Assembly: GCF_001189295.1 (NCBI RefSeq) | Contig: NZ_CP012159.1 | Location: forward strand, 1,998,001-2,062,000 | Length of the DNA: 64,000 nt | Reading direction: 5' to 3' | Source of the DNA: Chondromyces crocatus | Lineage (GTDB): Bacteria > Myxococcota_A > Polyangia > Polyangiales > Polyangiaceae | Part shown: one piece after another, positions 1 to 8,624 of the stretch | How the letters are laid out: the number at the start of each line of letters is the position of its first letter | How positions within the stretch are numbered: the stretch's first letter is position 1 | Made by a program: the position numbers and the translations under genes | The notes under the pieces: generated by a model | Database searches by the model: none | Told to the model about the DNA's origin: nothing | What the model saw: the letters and a program-made list of their open reading frames with translations, nothing else

Positions 1-768
1 CCTCGCGAAGAACCCATCGAGCGCTGGTGGCAGATCGGGCGCGAACCGCGTCGCTTGCGGGAGCGGATCGACCAGGATCCTTCCCATCACCGTGCCGAGC
101 TGATCCCCCGGGAACGGCAGCACCCCCGTGAGCATCCGGAACGTGATGACCCCCAGCGCCCAGAGATCGCTCCGGAGATCCACGTCGGCCTCGCCGCGCA
201 CCTGCTCCGGACTCATGTAGTGGGGCGAGCCCAGCACCTCTCCTGGACGCGTCAGCTCCCCCTGCATCTGCCCCGTCCCCTCTTTCACGATGCCGAAGTC
301 GAGGACCTTCGCGACCTCCTCGTCCTCCACGACCGAAAGGAAGATGTTCCCCGGCTTCAGATCCCGGTGCACCAGACCGGCTTCGTGCGCGCGGCGGATC
401 GCCTTCGCCACCTGACCGAGAACGTGCACCGTCTGCGCGAGCGACAGGCGACCGACGCGCGCCAGCCGGGTCCCGAGGTCCTCGCCCTGGAGCAGCTCCA
501 TCACCAGGTAAGGGACACCCTCGTCGATCCCGTAGTCCTGCACGTTGACGACGTGCGGACTCTGCAAGTTGGCTGCGATCCGCGCCTCCCGCTCGAAGCG
601 CGCGACGAACGCTGGCGACGCGGCGAGCGTCGGATCCATGAACTTCATGGCCACCGGCGACCCGAGGTGGACATGACGGGCCAGCCAGACGGCGCCCATC
701 CCACCCCGGGAGAGAGGCCGCTCTAAGCGGTACTTGATGCCAACGATGGCGCCGGGCGTGATGTGCAT
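1..768 (-). CDS. Ser/Thr protein kinase, N-terminal part (gene runs off the window start)
   Basis: Eukaryote-like (Hanks-type) protein kinase. The visible 256 codons hold a nearly complete catalytic domain. They show a Gly-rich loop (RGGMGAVW, about residues 21-28), the ATP-anchoring lysine in VAMKF (about residue 42), the catalytic loop HRDLKPGN, DFG, and a GSPHYMSPEQ activation segment. All key residues are present, so it should be active. The ATG at 766-768 leaves a short leader before the kinase domain. The C-terminal part, which in such proteins usually carries a membrane segment or sensor region, lies outside the window. It is on the same strand as, and 198 bp downstream of, the TPR/PEGA gene at 967-1989. 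The spacer 769-966 shows no recognisable signal. Confidence 0.93.
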   Translation of the reverse strand, partial: MHITPGAIVGIKYRLERPLSRGGMGAVWLARHVHLGSPVAMKFMDPTLAASPAFVARFEREARIAANLQSPHVVNVQDYGIDEGVPYLVMELLQGEDLGTRLARVGRLSLAQTVHVLGQVAKAIRRAHEAGLVHRDLKPGNIFLSVVEDEEVAKVLDFGIVKEGTGQMQGELTRPGEVLGSPHYMSPEQVRGEADVDLRSDLWALGVITFRMLTGVLPFPGDQLGTVMGRILVDPLPQATRFAPDLPPALDGFFAR

Positions 769-966
769 CGCCGAGTCCTCGTCAGGCGAAATCGCCTGAG
801 ATCAATCGTCGACGACCTTAAGGGAGCGACGCCGGGAGGGCCCACTTCACAGCGGAAGACCTCCTCTCCCTTTCTTGCGGCTCGGCAGCCTCCTGGCTTC
901 GTGCAGCGCGGCAGCCTCTTGCCTTCGTGCAGCTCGGCAGCCTCGTGGGCGCCCAGCAGCTCGCCC

Positions 967-1989
967 TCAGAACGTCCCCTGCACGCCCACCCACGCGGGC
1001 GACACGTGCAGCGCCGCCTTCGGCTCCGCCGCCGTGGTGCTCGGCCACAGCAGCAGCGTCGCGCCGGCCACCGTGGCCGCGCTGGCGACGACGAAGCTCA
1101 CCGTCGACACCGCCCCCAGCGTCCTGGCCCGATCGTACGTCGCTCCCCCTGCATCGTCGTAACACCGAGCGCCGACGCACTCTCCCCCGAGTGACTCGGT
1201 CGCGTTCAGCGACATCTCCCCCGTCACGGCGCAGACCACCGCGGCCACACCGGCGAGCCCGAAGGCCCCGAGCGCCGGGATCAGGTACGGCCGCGACGAA
1301 CGCTCCGTTGCAGCAGACGGTGGCGCCGCAGGCGGTGCAGGCGCAGGCGATGGCAGCGCGTGGGGTGCTGGCCCGAGCGTCGCTTCCGGCGCCGCCAGCG
1401 CCAGGGTCACCTGCACGCGCTCCCCTTCGGCCAGCGTGAGGGATCGACGCACCCCTTCTCGACCCGGCGCCGTCGCTTGCAGCGCATGCTCCCCGGGGTT
1501 CAGCCGCACGACCCCCGCGCTCGCCGCCTTCCCGTCCACGAGCAGCGTCACCTCGTCCGCGGGCGCGCCGCTCACCGCCACCTCCACCACCGGGATGCGC
1601 GCGTCGAGCGCCTCCAGATCCACCTTCGCGCGCACCTGCGCCTCGTAGAACTCCTTCGGCGCGTAGTGGGTGAGCTGCTCGTCGATCACCTGCTGGTAGT
1701 GCGCCCGGGCCTCGACCAGGCGCCCGAGCTTCTCGCTCGCCTGCGCGATCATCAGCAGCAGCGTTGGCGCCCGGTACCGCTCGTACGCCGCCGAGAACGC
1801 CGCGATGGCCTCCTCGTGACGACCCGCCTCGAAGTGCTCGAACCCCTGATCCGCGAAGCTCCGCGCCGAGCGCTTGGCCTGCTCGAGCGCCTCCACCGTC
1901 TCCACGCTCGGCTGCCCCTCTGCGACGGACACGAGCGAGAGCACCCCGAGCTGGAGCAACGCCGCGACGACGACGGACCCTCTGACCAT
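967..1989 (-). CDS. TPR/PEGA-domain membrane protein, paralogue A
   Basis: 340 residues, function unknown. An N-terminal hydrophobic signal (AALLQLGVLSLVSVAEG) is followed by a TPR-like helical region (about 45-110, with an FEAGRHEEAIAAF helix). Then come a PEGA-type beta domain (about 135-195, VTLLVDGKAASAGVVRLNPG), a Pro/Ala linker, and a C-terminal part with two hydrophobic segments around a CYDDA motif. The chain ends in VQGTF. It is clearly homologous to the protein at 4730-5887: same CYDDA, VSTVSF and terminal GTF. The ATG at 1987-1989 follows GAGGGAGAG and starts directly before the signal sequence. A longer reading to 2226 adds 79 unlikely residues and was not chosen. Probably an envelope scaffold or sensor; the role is inferred from domains only. 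Confidence 0.85.
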   Translation of the reverse strand: MVRGSVVVAALLQLGVLSLVSVAEGQPSVETVEALEQAKRSARSFADQGFEHFEAGRHEEAIAAFSAAYERYRAPTLLLMIAQASEKLGRLVEARAHYQQVIDEQLTHYAPKEFYEAQVRAKVDLEALDARIPVVEVAVSGAPADEVTLLVDGKAASAGVVRLNPGEHALQATAPGREGVRRSLTLAEGERVQVTLALAAPEATLGPAPHALPSPAPAPPAAPPSAATERSSRPYLIPALGAFGLAGVAAVVCAVTGEMSLNATESLGGECVGARCYDDAGGATYDRARTLGAVSTVSFVVASAATVAGATLLLWPSTTAAEPKAALHVSPAWVGVQGTF

Positions 1990-2185
1990 CTCTCCCTCGA
2001 TCCCGCGCCTGAAGCTGGCGCCTTCGATCTTGCGCCCAGCTCGGCGCCTCTCGCCCTCGTCCCTGAGCGCGACGGCCCGTGCACGCCCGGACACGACCTT
2101 ACGCGAGCGCGTCCACCGCGGTCCACTGCGCGAGCGCCACCTCTCCGGCGCCCGCTCCCGCGAGCCCTGAGCCACCACGGACACG

Positions 2186-2233
2186 AAAAAGCCCCGCACG
2201 TCGTCCATACGCACCGTGGACGACATGCGGGGC
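2186..2233 (-). terminator. Rho-independent terminator of the coiled-coil gene
   Basis: Arms 2191-2207 and 2217-2233 form a 17-bp stem (one position is a G-U wobble in the minus-strand RNA) with a 9-nt loop. Read on the minus strand, the stem is followed at once by five T (2190-2186). It lies about 24 bp after the stop codon of the gene at 2257-3165, the expected place for its terminator. Confidence 0.85.
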
Positions 2234-2256
2234 GGGTATCGCGTTCGCCTCGCGCT

Positions 2257-3165
2257 TCAGCTCATGGCCGACGCGCCCTGCTCCTTCGCGATCTGCTCCT
2301 TCAGCGCCTCCAGCTCGGCCATCGCGGCGGCGGCCCGCTTCTCGGCCTCCACCACCTTCAGCCGACGCTCTTCGAGCTGCGCCTCTTGCTGCGCCTGCCG
2401 CTGCTGGTCCTGCTTCGACTTCATCTCGGCGAGCCGCGCCTCCAGCCGGTCGAGCTTCGCCTTCTGCCGCGCCACCAGCCGCTCCATCCCCGCGATCGTG
2501 GGCGTGCGCGCCGAGGGCCCGTGCTGGAAGAACCGCTCCGCGTAGCTCGACGTCAGCTTCCGGCCCGGCGTCGCGTGGATGATCTCCCCGATCCGCCCGA
2601 ACGCCAGCTTCCGCTGACCGTTCACCCGATCGACGAACGCCTTGCGCGCGCCCCGCTCGAACACGTCGAGCCGCTGCTGCGCCACCGTCTGCGCGTCCAC
2701 GACCTCGTCGGCCCTCTGGATGATCGGCGCGAGCCGCACCCCGATCTCGGCGAGCACCGCGCTGCCTTGATCCGCGAGCAACGCGACCCAGGTGCGCATC
2801 GTCTCGAGCTGCTCCCCGAGCACCGGCCGCTTCAGCGCGCTCGGGCTCTGACCCGAGTAGAACTGCCGGTAGAGCGGGTGCTGGTAGTTGTTCTCGGCGA
2901 GCGCGAGCACCGCGACCTTCACCTCGTCGCTGATGGCGTTCAGCTCATCGTCGACGGGGTAGGCGCGCGCGTCGGCCGCCTTGACGGCATCGTGTCGGCT
3001 CACCTCCTGCGCCCGCACTTGCAACAGATCCTGGCGGAGTTGCGTGAACGCTGCGGTCAGGTGCAGCGTGAGCGGGTCGGCAGCGGTGCTGATTTCGGTC
3101 TGAGCGAGCTGGCCATCGATCTCGTCGAGTTCCTCGTCGAGACCGATCGTCTTTAATTGGTTCAT
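2257..3165 (-). CDS. Conserved hypothetical coiled-coil protein
   Basis: 302 residues, not recognised. The protein is soluble-looking and mostly helical. The last 70 residues (from about IAGMERLVARQKAKLDRLEA) form a long charged Gln/Glu/Lys/Arg-rich coiled coil. The middle contains FYSGQSPSALKRPVLGEQ and FGRIGEIIHATPGRKL, which look globular and conserved in style. No signal peptide or membrane segment is seen. Start chosen at the ATG 3163-3165 (MNQLKTIGLDEELDE), where normal composition begins. The frame stays open upstream to 3855 only because it runs through the 42-bp minisatellite, so that extension was not used. The Shine-Dalgarno is weak. It is followed by a strong terminator, so it is probably a single-gene unit. 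Confidence 0.8.
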   Translation of the reverse strand: MNQLKTIGLDEELDEIDGQLAQTEISTAADPLTLHLTAAFTQLRQDLLQVRAQEVSRHDAVKAADARAYPVDDELNAISDEVKVAVLALAENNYQHPLYRQFYSGQSPSALKRPVLGEQLETMRTWVALLADQGSAVLAEIGVRLAPIIQRADEVVDAQTVAQQRLDVFERGARKAFVDRVNGQRKLAFGRIGEIIHATPGRKLTSSYAERFFQHGPSARTPTIAGMERLVARQKAKLDRLEARLAEMKSKQDQQRQAQQEAQLEERRLKVVEAEKRAAAAMAELEALKEQIAKEQGASAMS

Positions 3166-3405
3166 GGCGGAAAAATACGCACATGAGCCTGTCTGTCGAG
3201 TGCAGAAACCTCCGCCGAAGGCAGAATGGTGCGAGAGGGTGAGATGATGTCGCTCCGTTCCGCGCGCTCGGAGGTGCCTCTCCCGGTGTGAACGCTCACA
3301 GCAGGAAATCGGCGGGGTCGCGTGACGAGAGCGCTGCGAGGTGGTGGCGACCTGTCTGGGGCTGCGCGGGGGACTCGTCCGCGGCGGGAGGAGGCGAAGG
3401 CAAGT

Positions 3406-3716
3406 GCGATCCAGGGCTGGATGGCGGGTCGGTGGCGGAGCGAAGTTGCGATCCAGGGCTGGATGGCGGGTCGGTGGCGGAGTGAAGTTGCGATCCAGGG
3501 CTGGATGGCGGGTCGGTGGCGGAGCGAAGTTGCGATCCAGGGCTGGATGGCGGGTCGGTGGCGGAGCGAAGTTGCGATCCAGGGGTGGATGGCAGGTCGG
3601 TGGCGGAGCGAAGTTGCGATCCAGGGGTGGATGGCGGGTTGGTGGCGGAGTGAGGTTGCGATCCAGGGGTGGATGGCGGGTCGGTGGCGGGGCGACGTTG
3701 CGATCCAGGGGTGGGG
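3406..3716. repeat. 42-bp tandem minisatellite, 7 full copies plus a partial eighth
   Basis: Unit starts are at 3406, 3448, 3490, 3532, 3574, 3616, 3658 and 3700, each beginning gcgatccagg; the last is cut after about 17 bases. Copies differ at a few positions only: ggc/ggg, gcg/gca, cgg/tgg, agc/agt/ggc and gaa/gag/gac. Because 42 is a multiple of three, frames through the array show few stops and repeat every 14 residues. The stretch 3166-3896, between the coiled-coil gene and the stop of the MopE-like lipoprotein gene, holds nothing else that I recognise. Confidence 0.95.
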
Positions 3717-3896
3717 GACACGTGGACGACGGACAGCGACGACCGGCCGGCGCTGGCGACAGGAGTGATCCATCACGGTAAGGCCCCGCGACGACGGGCA
3801 GGTGCGCGCGATCGAGATGACCAGCCGCCGTGCGCGCGGCGATGACGGCTGCCAATCCGCGACCGCCTCAGCGAGCGATGGCGCTGATCTGCTGCG

Positions 3897-4730
3897 CTAC
3901 CGGCAGCGCAGGAGGCGGTTGTTGTCGGTGACCTGGGGTGTGCAGGTCATGTTGGCGGCGTCGTAGATGCAGCGACCGAAGGGTCCACTCTGGCCGCAGT
4001 TCAGCGGGGTGAGGAACACGTTGTTCGACGTGCCGGAGCAGGCGCTCGAGCAGTCGACCGTCGGGAACTCGCGGTTCTCCAGCCCGTCGCAGTTGTAGTC
4101 GAAGCCGCCCGAGAGGCGCGGGATCACGTGCCACACGGTCGCGCCGCCGTACACGCGCTCATCCGCGTCGTCGCAGTCGTCGCCGACGAAGCCGGGGCAG
4201 TACGGGACGAGGTGGCCGTCGCCATCGTCGTCGCAGTCGAGGCCACCGCAGGCGAGGGAGAGGACGCCGTCACCGTCGCGATCGCACTCGGGCGCCACAC
4301 CGCCCACGCCGCCCATGCCGCCGTCGCCCCCCATGCCGCCGAGGCCTCCTTGACCGCCGATGCCGCCCGCGCCGCCGAGGCCTCCACCGCTTCCTCCCAT
4401 GCCGCCGTCGCCGCCGGCCGTGGTCGTTCCGCCTCCCTCGCCGCCGGACCCGCCCTGGCTGCTGGTGGAGGTGGTGGTGTCGCCGGGCCGCGGTCCGCCG
4501 ATCTTGTCGAAGTCGTCGAAGCCGAGCACGAAGCCGCAGGCGCCGAGCAGCGATGCACTCGTCATCGCGAGCAGCGTCGTCCACGCCGGCGCGGTGGCTG
4601 CGCGAGCGCGTGAGGGGGAAGAGGGCACGGCAGGCGAGGTCGCTGCGGGCGTGTGGGCAGGCGAAGCGTTCGCGGCGGGCGTGGTCGCCGTGCGCTGGGG
4701 GCGCGTCGGGCGAGGAGCGCGAGGTTGCAT
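3897..4730 (-). CDS. MopE-like lipoprotein with Gly-rich stalk and DCDD metal-binding repeats
   Basis: 277 residues. A Pro/Ala-rich N-terminus leads to a hydrophobic stretch ending in the lipobox LLGAC (Cys65), so an envelope lipoprotein is predicted. Residues about 92-144 are a collagen-like GG-rich stalk (GGMGGSGGGLGG style). The C-terminal domain has Asp/Cys-rich units (CDRDGDGVLS, LDCDDDGDG, DDCDDADERVYGG, DYNCDGLENREF). These resemble the putative metal-binding repeats of MopE-type proteins that bind Ca or Cu. The ATG overlaps the upstream TPR/PEGA stop as TGATG, so the two genes are translationally coupled. An internal ATG (MTSASLLGAC) is a possible shorter start but lacks positive charges before the hydrophobic segment. 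Confidence 0.82.
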   Translation of the reverse strand: MQPRAPRPTRPQRTATTPAANASPAHTPAATSPAVPSSPSRARAATAPAWTTLLAMTSASLLGACGFVLGFDDFDKIGGPRPGDTTTSTSSQGGSGGEGGGTTTAGGDGGMGGSGGGLGGAGGIGGQGGLGGMGGDGGMGGVGGVAPECDRDGDGVLSLACGGLDCDDDGDGHLVPYCPGFVGDDCDDADERVYGGATVWHVIPRLSGGFDYNCDGLENREFPTVDCSSACSGTSNNVFLTPLNCGQSGPFGRCIYDAANMTCTPQVTDNNRLLRCR

Positions 4731-5887
4731 CAGAACGTCCCTTTCACGCTCGCGAAGCCGAGGCCTGCGGTCACTTGCAGGCCGGTCTGGGTGGTGGGGC
4801 TCGGGCGCTGCATGTCCCAGATCAAGAGGCCGAGGCCTGCGGCGGCTGCCGCGCCGCCGAGGAGGAAGCTCACCGTGGAGACGGTGGTGAGGGTCTGCGC
4901 GGCGTCGTAGGTGGCCGAGGCGTCGTCGTAGCAGCTGCCGGAAGGGCAGGTCGACTTGAGCTGGCCGACGCGATCCGCGGCCATGGCGCCAGTGATGGCG
5001 CCGGCGCCGATGCCCACGGCCGAGGCCGCGAACAGGACGGTGGTGGGGACGAGGAAGCGGCGCGTGGAGGGCGGCTCGGCAGGCGGTGGGGAAGGCTCCG
5101 CGGGAGGCTGCGGCGCGCTGGCGATCGGTGCGCCGGGCTGCGCGCCAGGTTGCGCAGCGGGCTGCGTGCCGGGCTGGAGGACGAGGGTGAGCTGCGTGGT
5201 CTTGCCCTCGCGGAGGTCGACCATCTGGGTGGTCGGGGTGCGGCCAGGTGCCCAGGCAGTGATGGCGTGGTTGCCCGGGTCGTGGAGGACGGGGACGTCG
5301 TGCGGCGCGGGCTTGCCGTCGATGAAGACCTGGGCTTCGCCAGGGGCGGCGCCGGTGATCTTGATCTGGATGGTGGGGATGCGCGGGAGCAAGGCGTCGA
5401 GCTCCTTGTCGGCCGCGGTCTGGGCGTCGAAGAACGCCTGCGGGGCGTAGTCGGCGAGCTTCTCTTCGAGGACGCGCTGGTAGTGGGTGCGGGCCTCGCG
5501 CAGGTGGCCGAGCTTGAGGTGGGCGCGCGCCATCATGAGCAGGACGGTGGGGGCGCGGAACTGTTCGTCGGCCTTGCGGAAGGCGATGAGGGCCTCCTCG
5601 TACTTGCCGGCGTCGTAGAGGGCCTGGCCTCGGTCCGCAGAAGCTGCGGCGGCGGTCTGGGCAGGGGTGCGCGGCTGCTGCGCGCCCTGCGCTGGGCGTG
5701 GGGGGGGTCGCGCAGGGGATGCGGGCGGCGCGGGTGACGCGGGTGACGCGGGTGACGCGGGTTGCGTGGTGGCCGGTGGCCTGGGGGCGGAGCTGGGCGA
5801 TCGCTGCGCGTGCGCGGGGGTCGCGGGGAGGGCCGCGAGCAAGGGGAGCGCGAGGCAAGGCCACAGGGGTCGAGGGAAGGTACGCAT
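4730..5887 (-). CDS. TPR/PEGA-domain membrane protein, paralogue B
   Basis: 385 residues. The signal peptide (LALPLLAALPATPAHAQ) is followed by a Pro/Ala linker and a TPR-like region (about 85-160: ALYDAGKYEEALIAFRKADE, then RAPTVLLMMARAHLKLG). A PEGA-like domain follows (about 170-235: AQVFIDGKPAPHDVPVLHDP), then a second Pro/Ala/Gln linker and two hydrophobic segments flanking CPSGSCYDDA. It ends VKGTF, as paralogue A ends VQGTF. It is the first gene of a two-gene operon with the MopE-like lipoprotein. Overlap of the stop and start codons suggests the two proteins are needed in matched amounts, perhaps as partners in the envelope; that partnership is inference. Confidence 0.87.
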   Translation of the reverse strand: MRTFPRPLWPCLALPLLAALPATPAHAQRSPSSAPRPPATTQPASPASPASPAPPASPARPPPRPAQGAQQPRTPAQTAAAASADRGQALYDAGKYEEALIAFRKADEQFRAPTVLLMMARAHLKLGHLREARTHYQRVLEEKLADYAPQAFFDAQTAADKELDALLPRIPTIQIKITGAAPGEAQVFIDGKPAPHDVPVLHDPGNHAITAWAPGRTPTTQMVDLREGKTTQLTLVLQPGTQPAAQPGAQPGAPIASAPQPPAEPSPPPAEPPSTRRFLVPTTVLFAASAVGIGAGAITGAMAADRVGQLKSTCPSGSCYDDASATYDAAQTLTTVSTVSFLLGGAAAAAGLGLLIWDMQRPSPTTQTGLQVTAGLGFASVKGTF

Positions 5888-6218
5888 GGGAGGCGGCGCG
5901 GCTCGCTCCAGAGGAGGCGCTCCAGGATGGGCGCGGTGGAGGGGCGCGTGGTCAGGCTAGCGGACGGGTGGGTGGCGAATCCAGAAGGGAGGCGATCTCG
6001 AACCTGACGAGACGCGAAGTGTGGAAAAGGGGCTGCTGGGAGTGTCCATCAGCGGCAAGTGGGTCCGCGCTCGGGGAGGACTCGAAGGGGCAAACTCGTT
6101 CGAGATCCGCTTTTGCGCGACGTGTCGAAGGACGGTTGGGGCCAGGGGCACTGCCGAGGACGGAGGACGACAGCGCAAAGAGGGCGAGGCCGCACCACGA
6201 GAACTGGGTGCCGGCTGA
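5888..6218. other. Intergenic spacer, 331 bp, nothing recognised
   Basis: Lies between the start of TPR/PEGA paralogue B and the stop of the first Cys-rich lipoprotein gene. It should hold the promoter of the 5887-3897 operon and the transcript end of the 7181-6219 gene. I see no convincing hairpin with a T-run, no clear -35/-10 pair and no plausible small gene. Confidence 0.5.
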
Positions 6219-7181
6219 TTACTCACAGCGGCTCCCGATGCAGGTCGCGCCGTCGTCACACTGACTGTTGGACGAGCAGGTTGTGTGACAGGCGCCTGTG
6301 TTGCACGTGTAGTTGAGGCATTCGGCGTCGGGATCGGTGTCGGTCAGGACGTTGCCACAGGTGCCGTTGAGTCCGGAGCCCTTCTTGGCGGCGGAGCATG
6401 TTCGGCATGCCTCACCGCATGGCTCGTTGCAGCAGACTCCGTCGACGCAGTGGCCAGTCGCGCATTCGCCCCCAACAGCAGCCGAGCAAGGCTGCCCCTG
6501 AAGCTTCTGCGGTATGCACTCGTTGATTGCGTTGCAGTAGGCGCCGGCCGTGCAGTCGGCGAGCGTGGTGCAAGACGCTCGGCAGGCCCTTCCCTGCGCG
6601 TCACATCTGTAGCTACCGCAGAGCTGTGCCCCACCGATCACACACTCGCCATACCCATCACACTGGTCGGGGTGGATGGCCTCGCCACCTTGACACGATG
6701 CGAGCGCACCACACGGCGTGCCTGCAAGGTAGAGGCGGCACGCGCCTGCGCCGTCGCAGGTGCCATCCTTCTTGCAGCCCAGCGAGCCCTTGTCTTCGCA
6801 GTCGGCATGAGGGTCCAGTCCGGGAGCCGTGTTGGTGCAGGTGCCGTCGACGCCAATATCGTTGGTGGCTGCGCTGCAAGCCTGGCAGGTGGTCGTGCAG
6901 GCGGTGTCACAGCAGACCCCATCGACGCAGAAGCCGCTTCCGCACTGGGTTGGGATGCTGCATGGCGACCCGAGCGCCAAACTGGCACCACCCGTACCAC
7001 CTTGGCCTGCGGTGCCCTCCTGGCCTCCACCGCTGGTGGAGGTGCCCCCCAAACCGCCAGGGGTTCCCCGCGGAGCGTCGCCATCGATGCGCTCGTAGTC
7101 CGAGAGCCCGGAGATGAGCCCGCAGCCTGCCGCAGCAAGGAGACCCATCGATAAAACTGCGTGGTGAATCGTCATGCGCAT
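6219..7181 (-). CDS. Cys-rich lipoprotein, tandem paralogue 1
   Basis: 320 residues. The N-terminal signal (HHAVLSMGLLAAAGC) ends in a lipobox-like Cys and is followed by GLISGLSDYERIDGDAP, shared with paralogue 2. Then come a Gly/Thr-rich linker and about 240 residues of regularly spaced cysteines: CGSGFCVDGVCCDTAC, CKKDGTCDGAGACRLY, CGSYRCD, CATGHCVDGVCCNEPC. The CxxGFCVDGVCC units resemble extracellular disulfide-rich (Dickkopf/EGF-like) modules. The protein is probably surface-exposed and cross-linked by many disulfides; no enzymatic motif is seen. The ATG at 7179-7181 has an AAGGAAAG ribosome-binding sequence; a second ATG lies two codons later. It differs more from paralogues 2 and 3 than they do from each other. 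Confidence 0.85.
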   Translation of the reverse strand: MRMTIHHAVLSMGLLAAAGCGLISGLSDYERIDGDAPRGTPGGLGGTSTSGGGQEGTAGQGGTGGASLALGSPCSIPTQCGSGFCVDGVCCDTACTTTCQACSAATNDIGVDGTCTNTAPGLDPHADCEDKGSLGCKKDGTCDGAGACRLYLAGTPCGALASCQGGEAIHPDQCDGYGECVIGGAQLCGSYRCDAQGRACRASCTTLADCTAGAYCNAINECIPQKLQGQPCSAAVGGECATGHCVDGVCCNEPCGEACRTCSAAKKGSGLNGTCGNVLTDTDPDAECLNYTCNTGACHTTCSSNSQCDDGATCIGSRCE

Positions 7182-7413
7182 GCTCTTTCCTTTCCGTCGA
7201 CGAGCAACACGACATGCAATGCCATCGTGTTGCACGCGGAAGGATGAGCTTACGAAAGCCGTGCGCTCGAGAAGCGAGATGTCGTGAGGTGACTGCCCTT
7301 GCACGATGGCAAGCGATGACCCAAACAGGCGTGGGGGGTGTCGCTGCATCTGTGGGGCAGCGCTGGATAGATGAACGACGCCGTGAGAAGCGAGGGCTTC
7401 CCTGCGGCGTCAC

Positions 7414-8388
7414 TCAGTTGGGAACGCAGGCGTTGCTGGTGCAGGTGTAGTTGACGACGCACTGGGTGCTGCCGGAGCAGGTCGTGCGGCAGGCGCCACC
7501 AGAACATGTGAAGCCGTTGCACTCGGCGTCGGGATCGGTGTTGATGGCGACGTTGCCGCAGGTGCCGTTGGAGCCAGTGCCCTTCTTTGCCGTGGAGCAA
7601 GCCCGGCACTCGCCGTCGCAGGCGTCGTTGCAGCAGTATCCATCGACGCAGTAGCCCGAGGCGCACTCGCCTTCGAGCCCCGCCGTGCAGGCCTGGTTGA
7701 TGCCTGTCTTCTGTGCGACGCACTCGTTCTGCGCATTGCAGTAGAAGCCCGTGGCGCAGTCGGCGATGGTGGTGCAGGAGCTGAGGCAGGACATGCCTGT
7801 CGGATCGCAGGCGTAGCTGCCACAGCTCTCGGTCCCACCGATGAGGCAGGTGCCCGCACCGTCGCATTGATCGGGCGAGGTCTGCACGCCGCTGTCACAA
7901 CCCGCCGTCTCACCGCAGGAGCTACCCGTGGGGTAGAGCCGGCAGGAGCCCGCTCCATCGCAGGTGCCATCCCTGCCGCAGGTCGTCTGGTCTTCGCTCT
8001 CGCAGTCGTTGTGCGGATCCTGGTTGTCGGCGGCGTTGCCGCAGGTGCCGTCCTCGCCAGCGCCCTTCGCGGTTGCGCTGCAAGCCTGGCAGGTGGCGTT
8101 GCAGGCGGTGTCGCAGCAGACGCCGTCGACGCAGAAGCCGCTCTGGCACTGGCTGGCGGTGCCGCAGGGCTCACCGACTTCGAGGTTGGTGCCGCCTTGA
8201 CCGGCGGTGCCGCCCTGGCCGCCGCCGGTCGTGGTGGCGTCACCACCGCTGCCGCCCGAACCCCCGGAGGGCGTGCTGGGTGCATCCCCACGGAGCCGCT
8301 CGTAGTCCGAGAGCCCGGAGAGGAGCCCGCAGCCTCCCGCGGTAACGAGAACCATCGTGAGAACCGCTCGGTGAACCATCACGCGCAT
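7414..8388 (-). CDS. Cys-rich lipoprotein, tandem paralogue 2
   Basis: 324 residues. The architecture matches paralogue 1: a hydrophobic signal to TAGGC, then GLLSGLSDYERLRGDAPS, a Gly/Thr linker (GGQGGTAGQGGTN), and a Cys-rich ectodomain with repeated CVDGxCC motifs. It ends in CTSNACVPN. Long stretches are nearly identical at DNA level to paralogue 3, including the region around 8080-8220 and the 3' end with its downstream flank, which points to recent duplication or gene conversion. Each of the three genes sits in its own unit with about 230 bp between them, so they may be separately promoted. Function unknown; probably a structural or adhesive surface lipoprotein. Confidence 0.87.
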   Translation of the reverse strand: MRVMVHRAVLTMVLVTAGGCGLLSGLSDYERLRGDAPSTPSGGSGGSGGDATTTGGGQGGTAGQGGTNLEVGEPCGTASQCQSGFCVDGVCCDTACNATCQACSATAKGAGEDGTCGNAADNQDPHNDCESEDQTTCGRDGTCDGAGSCRLYPTGSSCGETAGCDSGVQTSPDQCDGAGTCLIGGTESCGSYACDPTGMSCLSSCTTIADCATGFYCNAQNECVAQKTGINQACTAGLEGECASGYCVDGYCCNDACDGECRACSTAKKGTGSNGTCGNVAINTDPDAECNGFTCSGGACRTTCSGSTQCVVNYTCTSNACVPN

Positions 8389-8624
8389 GCTCCTTCCTCC
8401 CCGCTGGAGGACAACACGATGCGTAGGAGCGATCGTGTCACACGGGCATGGACGAGCCTACGAGCGTCGTGCGCTCGTAAGCCGACGGATTGCGACGTTC
8501 AATTTCGGTGAATGATGGCAAACGACGACTCCGGCAGGGAGAACCCGGCGTCGTTGCAGCTGCAGGGCGGTGATCGATGGGATGAACGACGCCGAGAGAA
8601 GCGAGGGCTTCCCTGCGGCGTCAC

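Noticed and set aside
55-726. Plus-strand frame at the window start
   Set aside because: Antisense of the kinase fragment 1-768.
3406-3716. CRISPR array
   Set aside because: Units are directly contiguous with no unique spacers; the same holds for the arrays at 21527-21646 and 62272-62640.
2257-3855. 532-residue reading of the coiled-coil gene
   Set aside because: The extra N-terminus runs through the 42-bp minisatellite and has repeat-like composition; normal protein starts at 3165.
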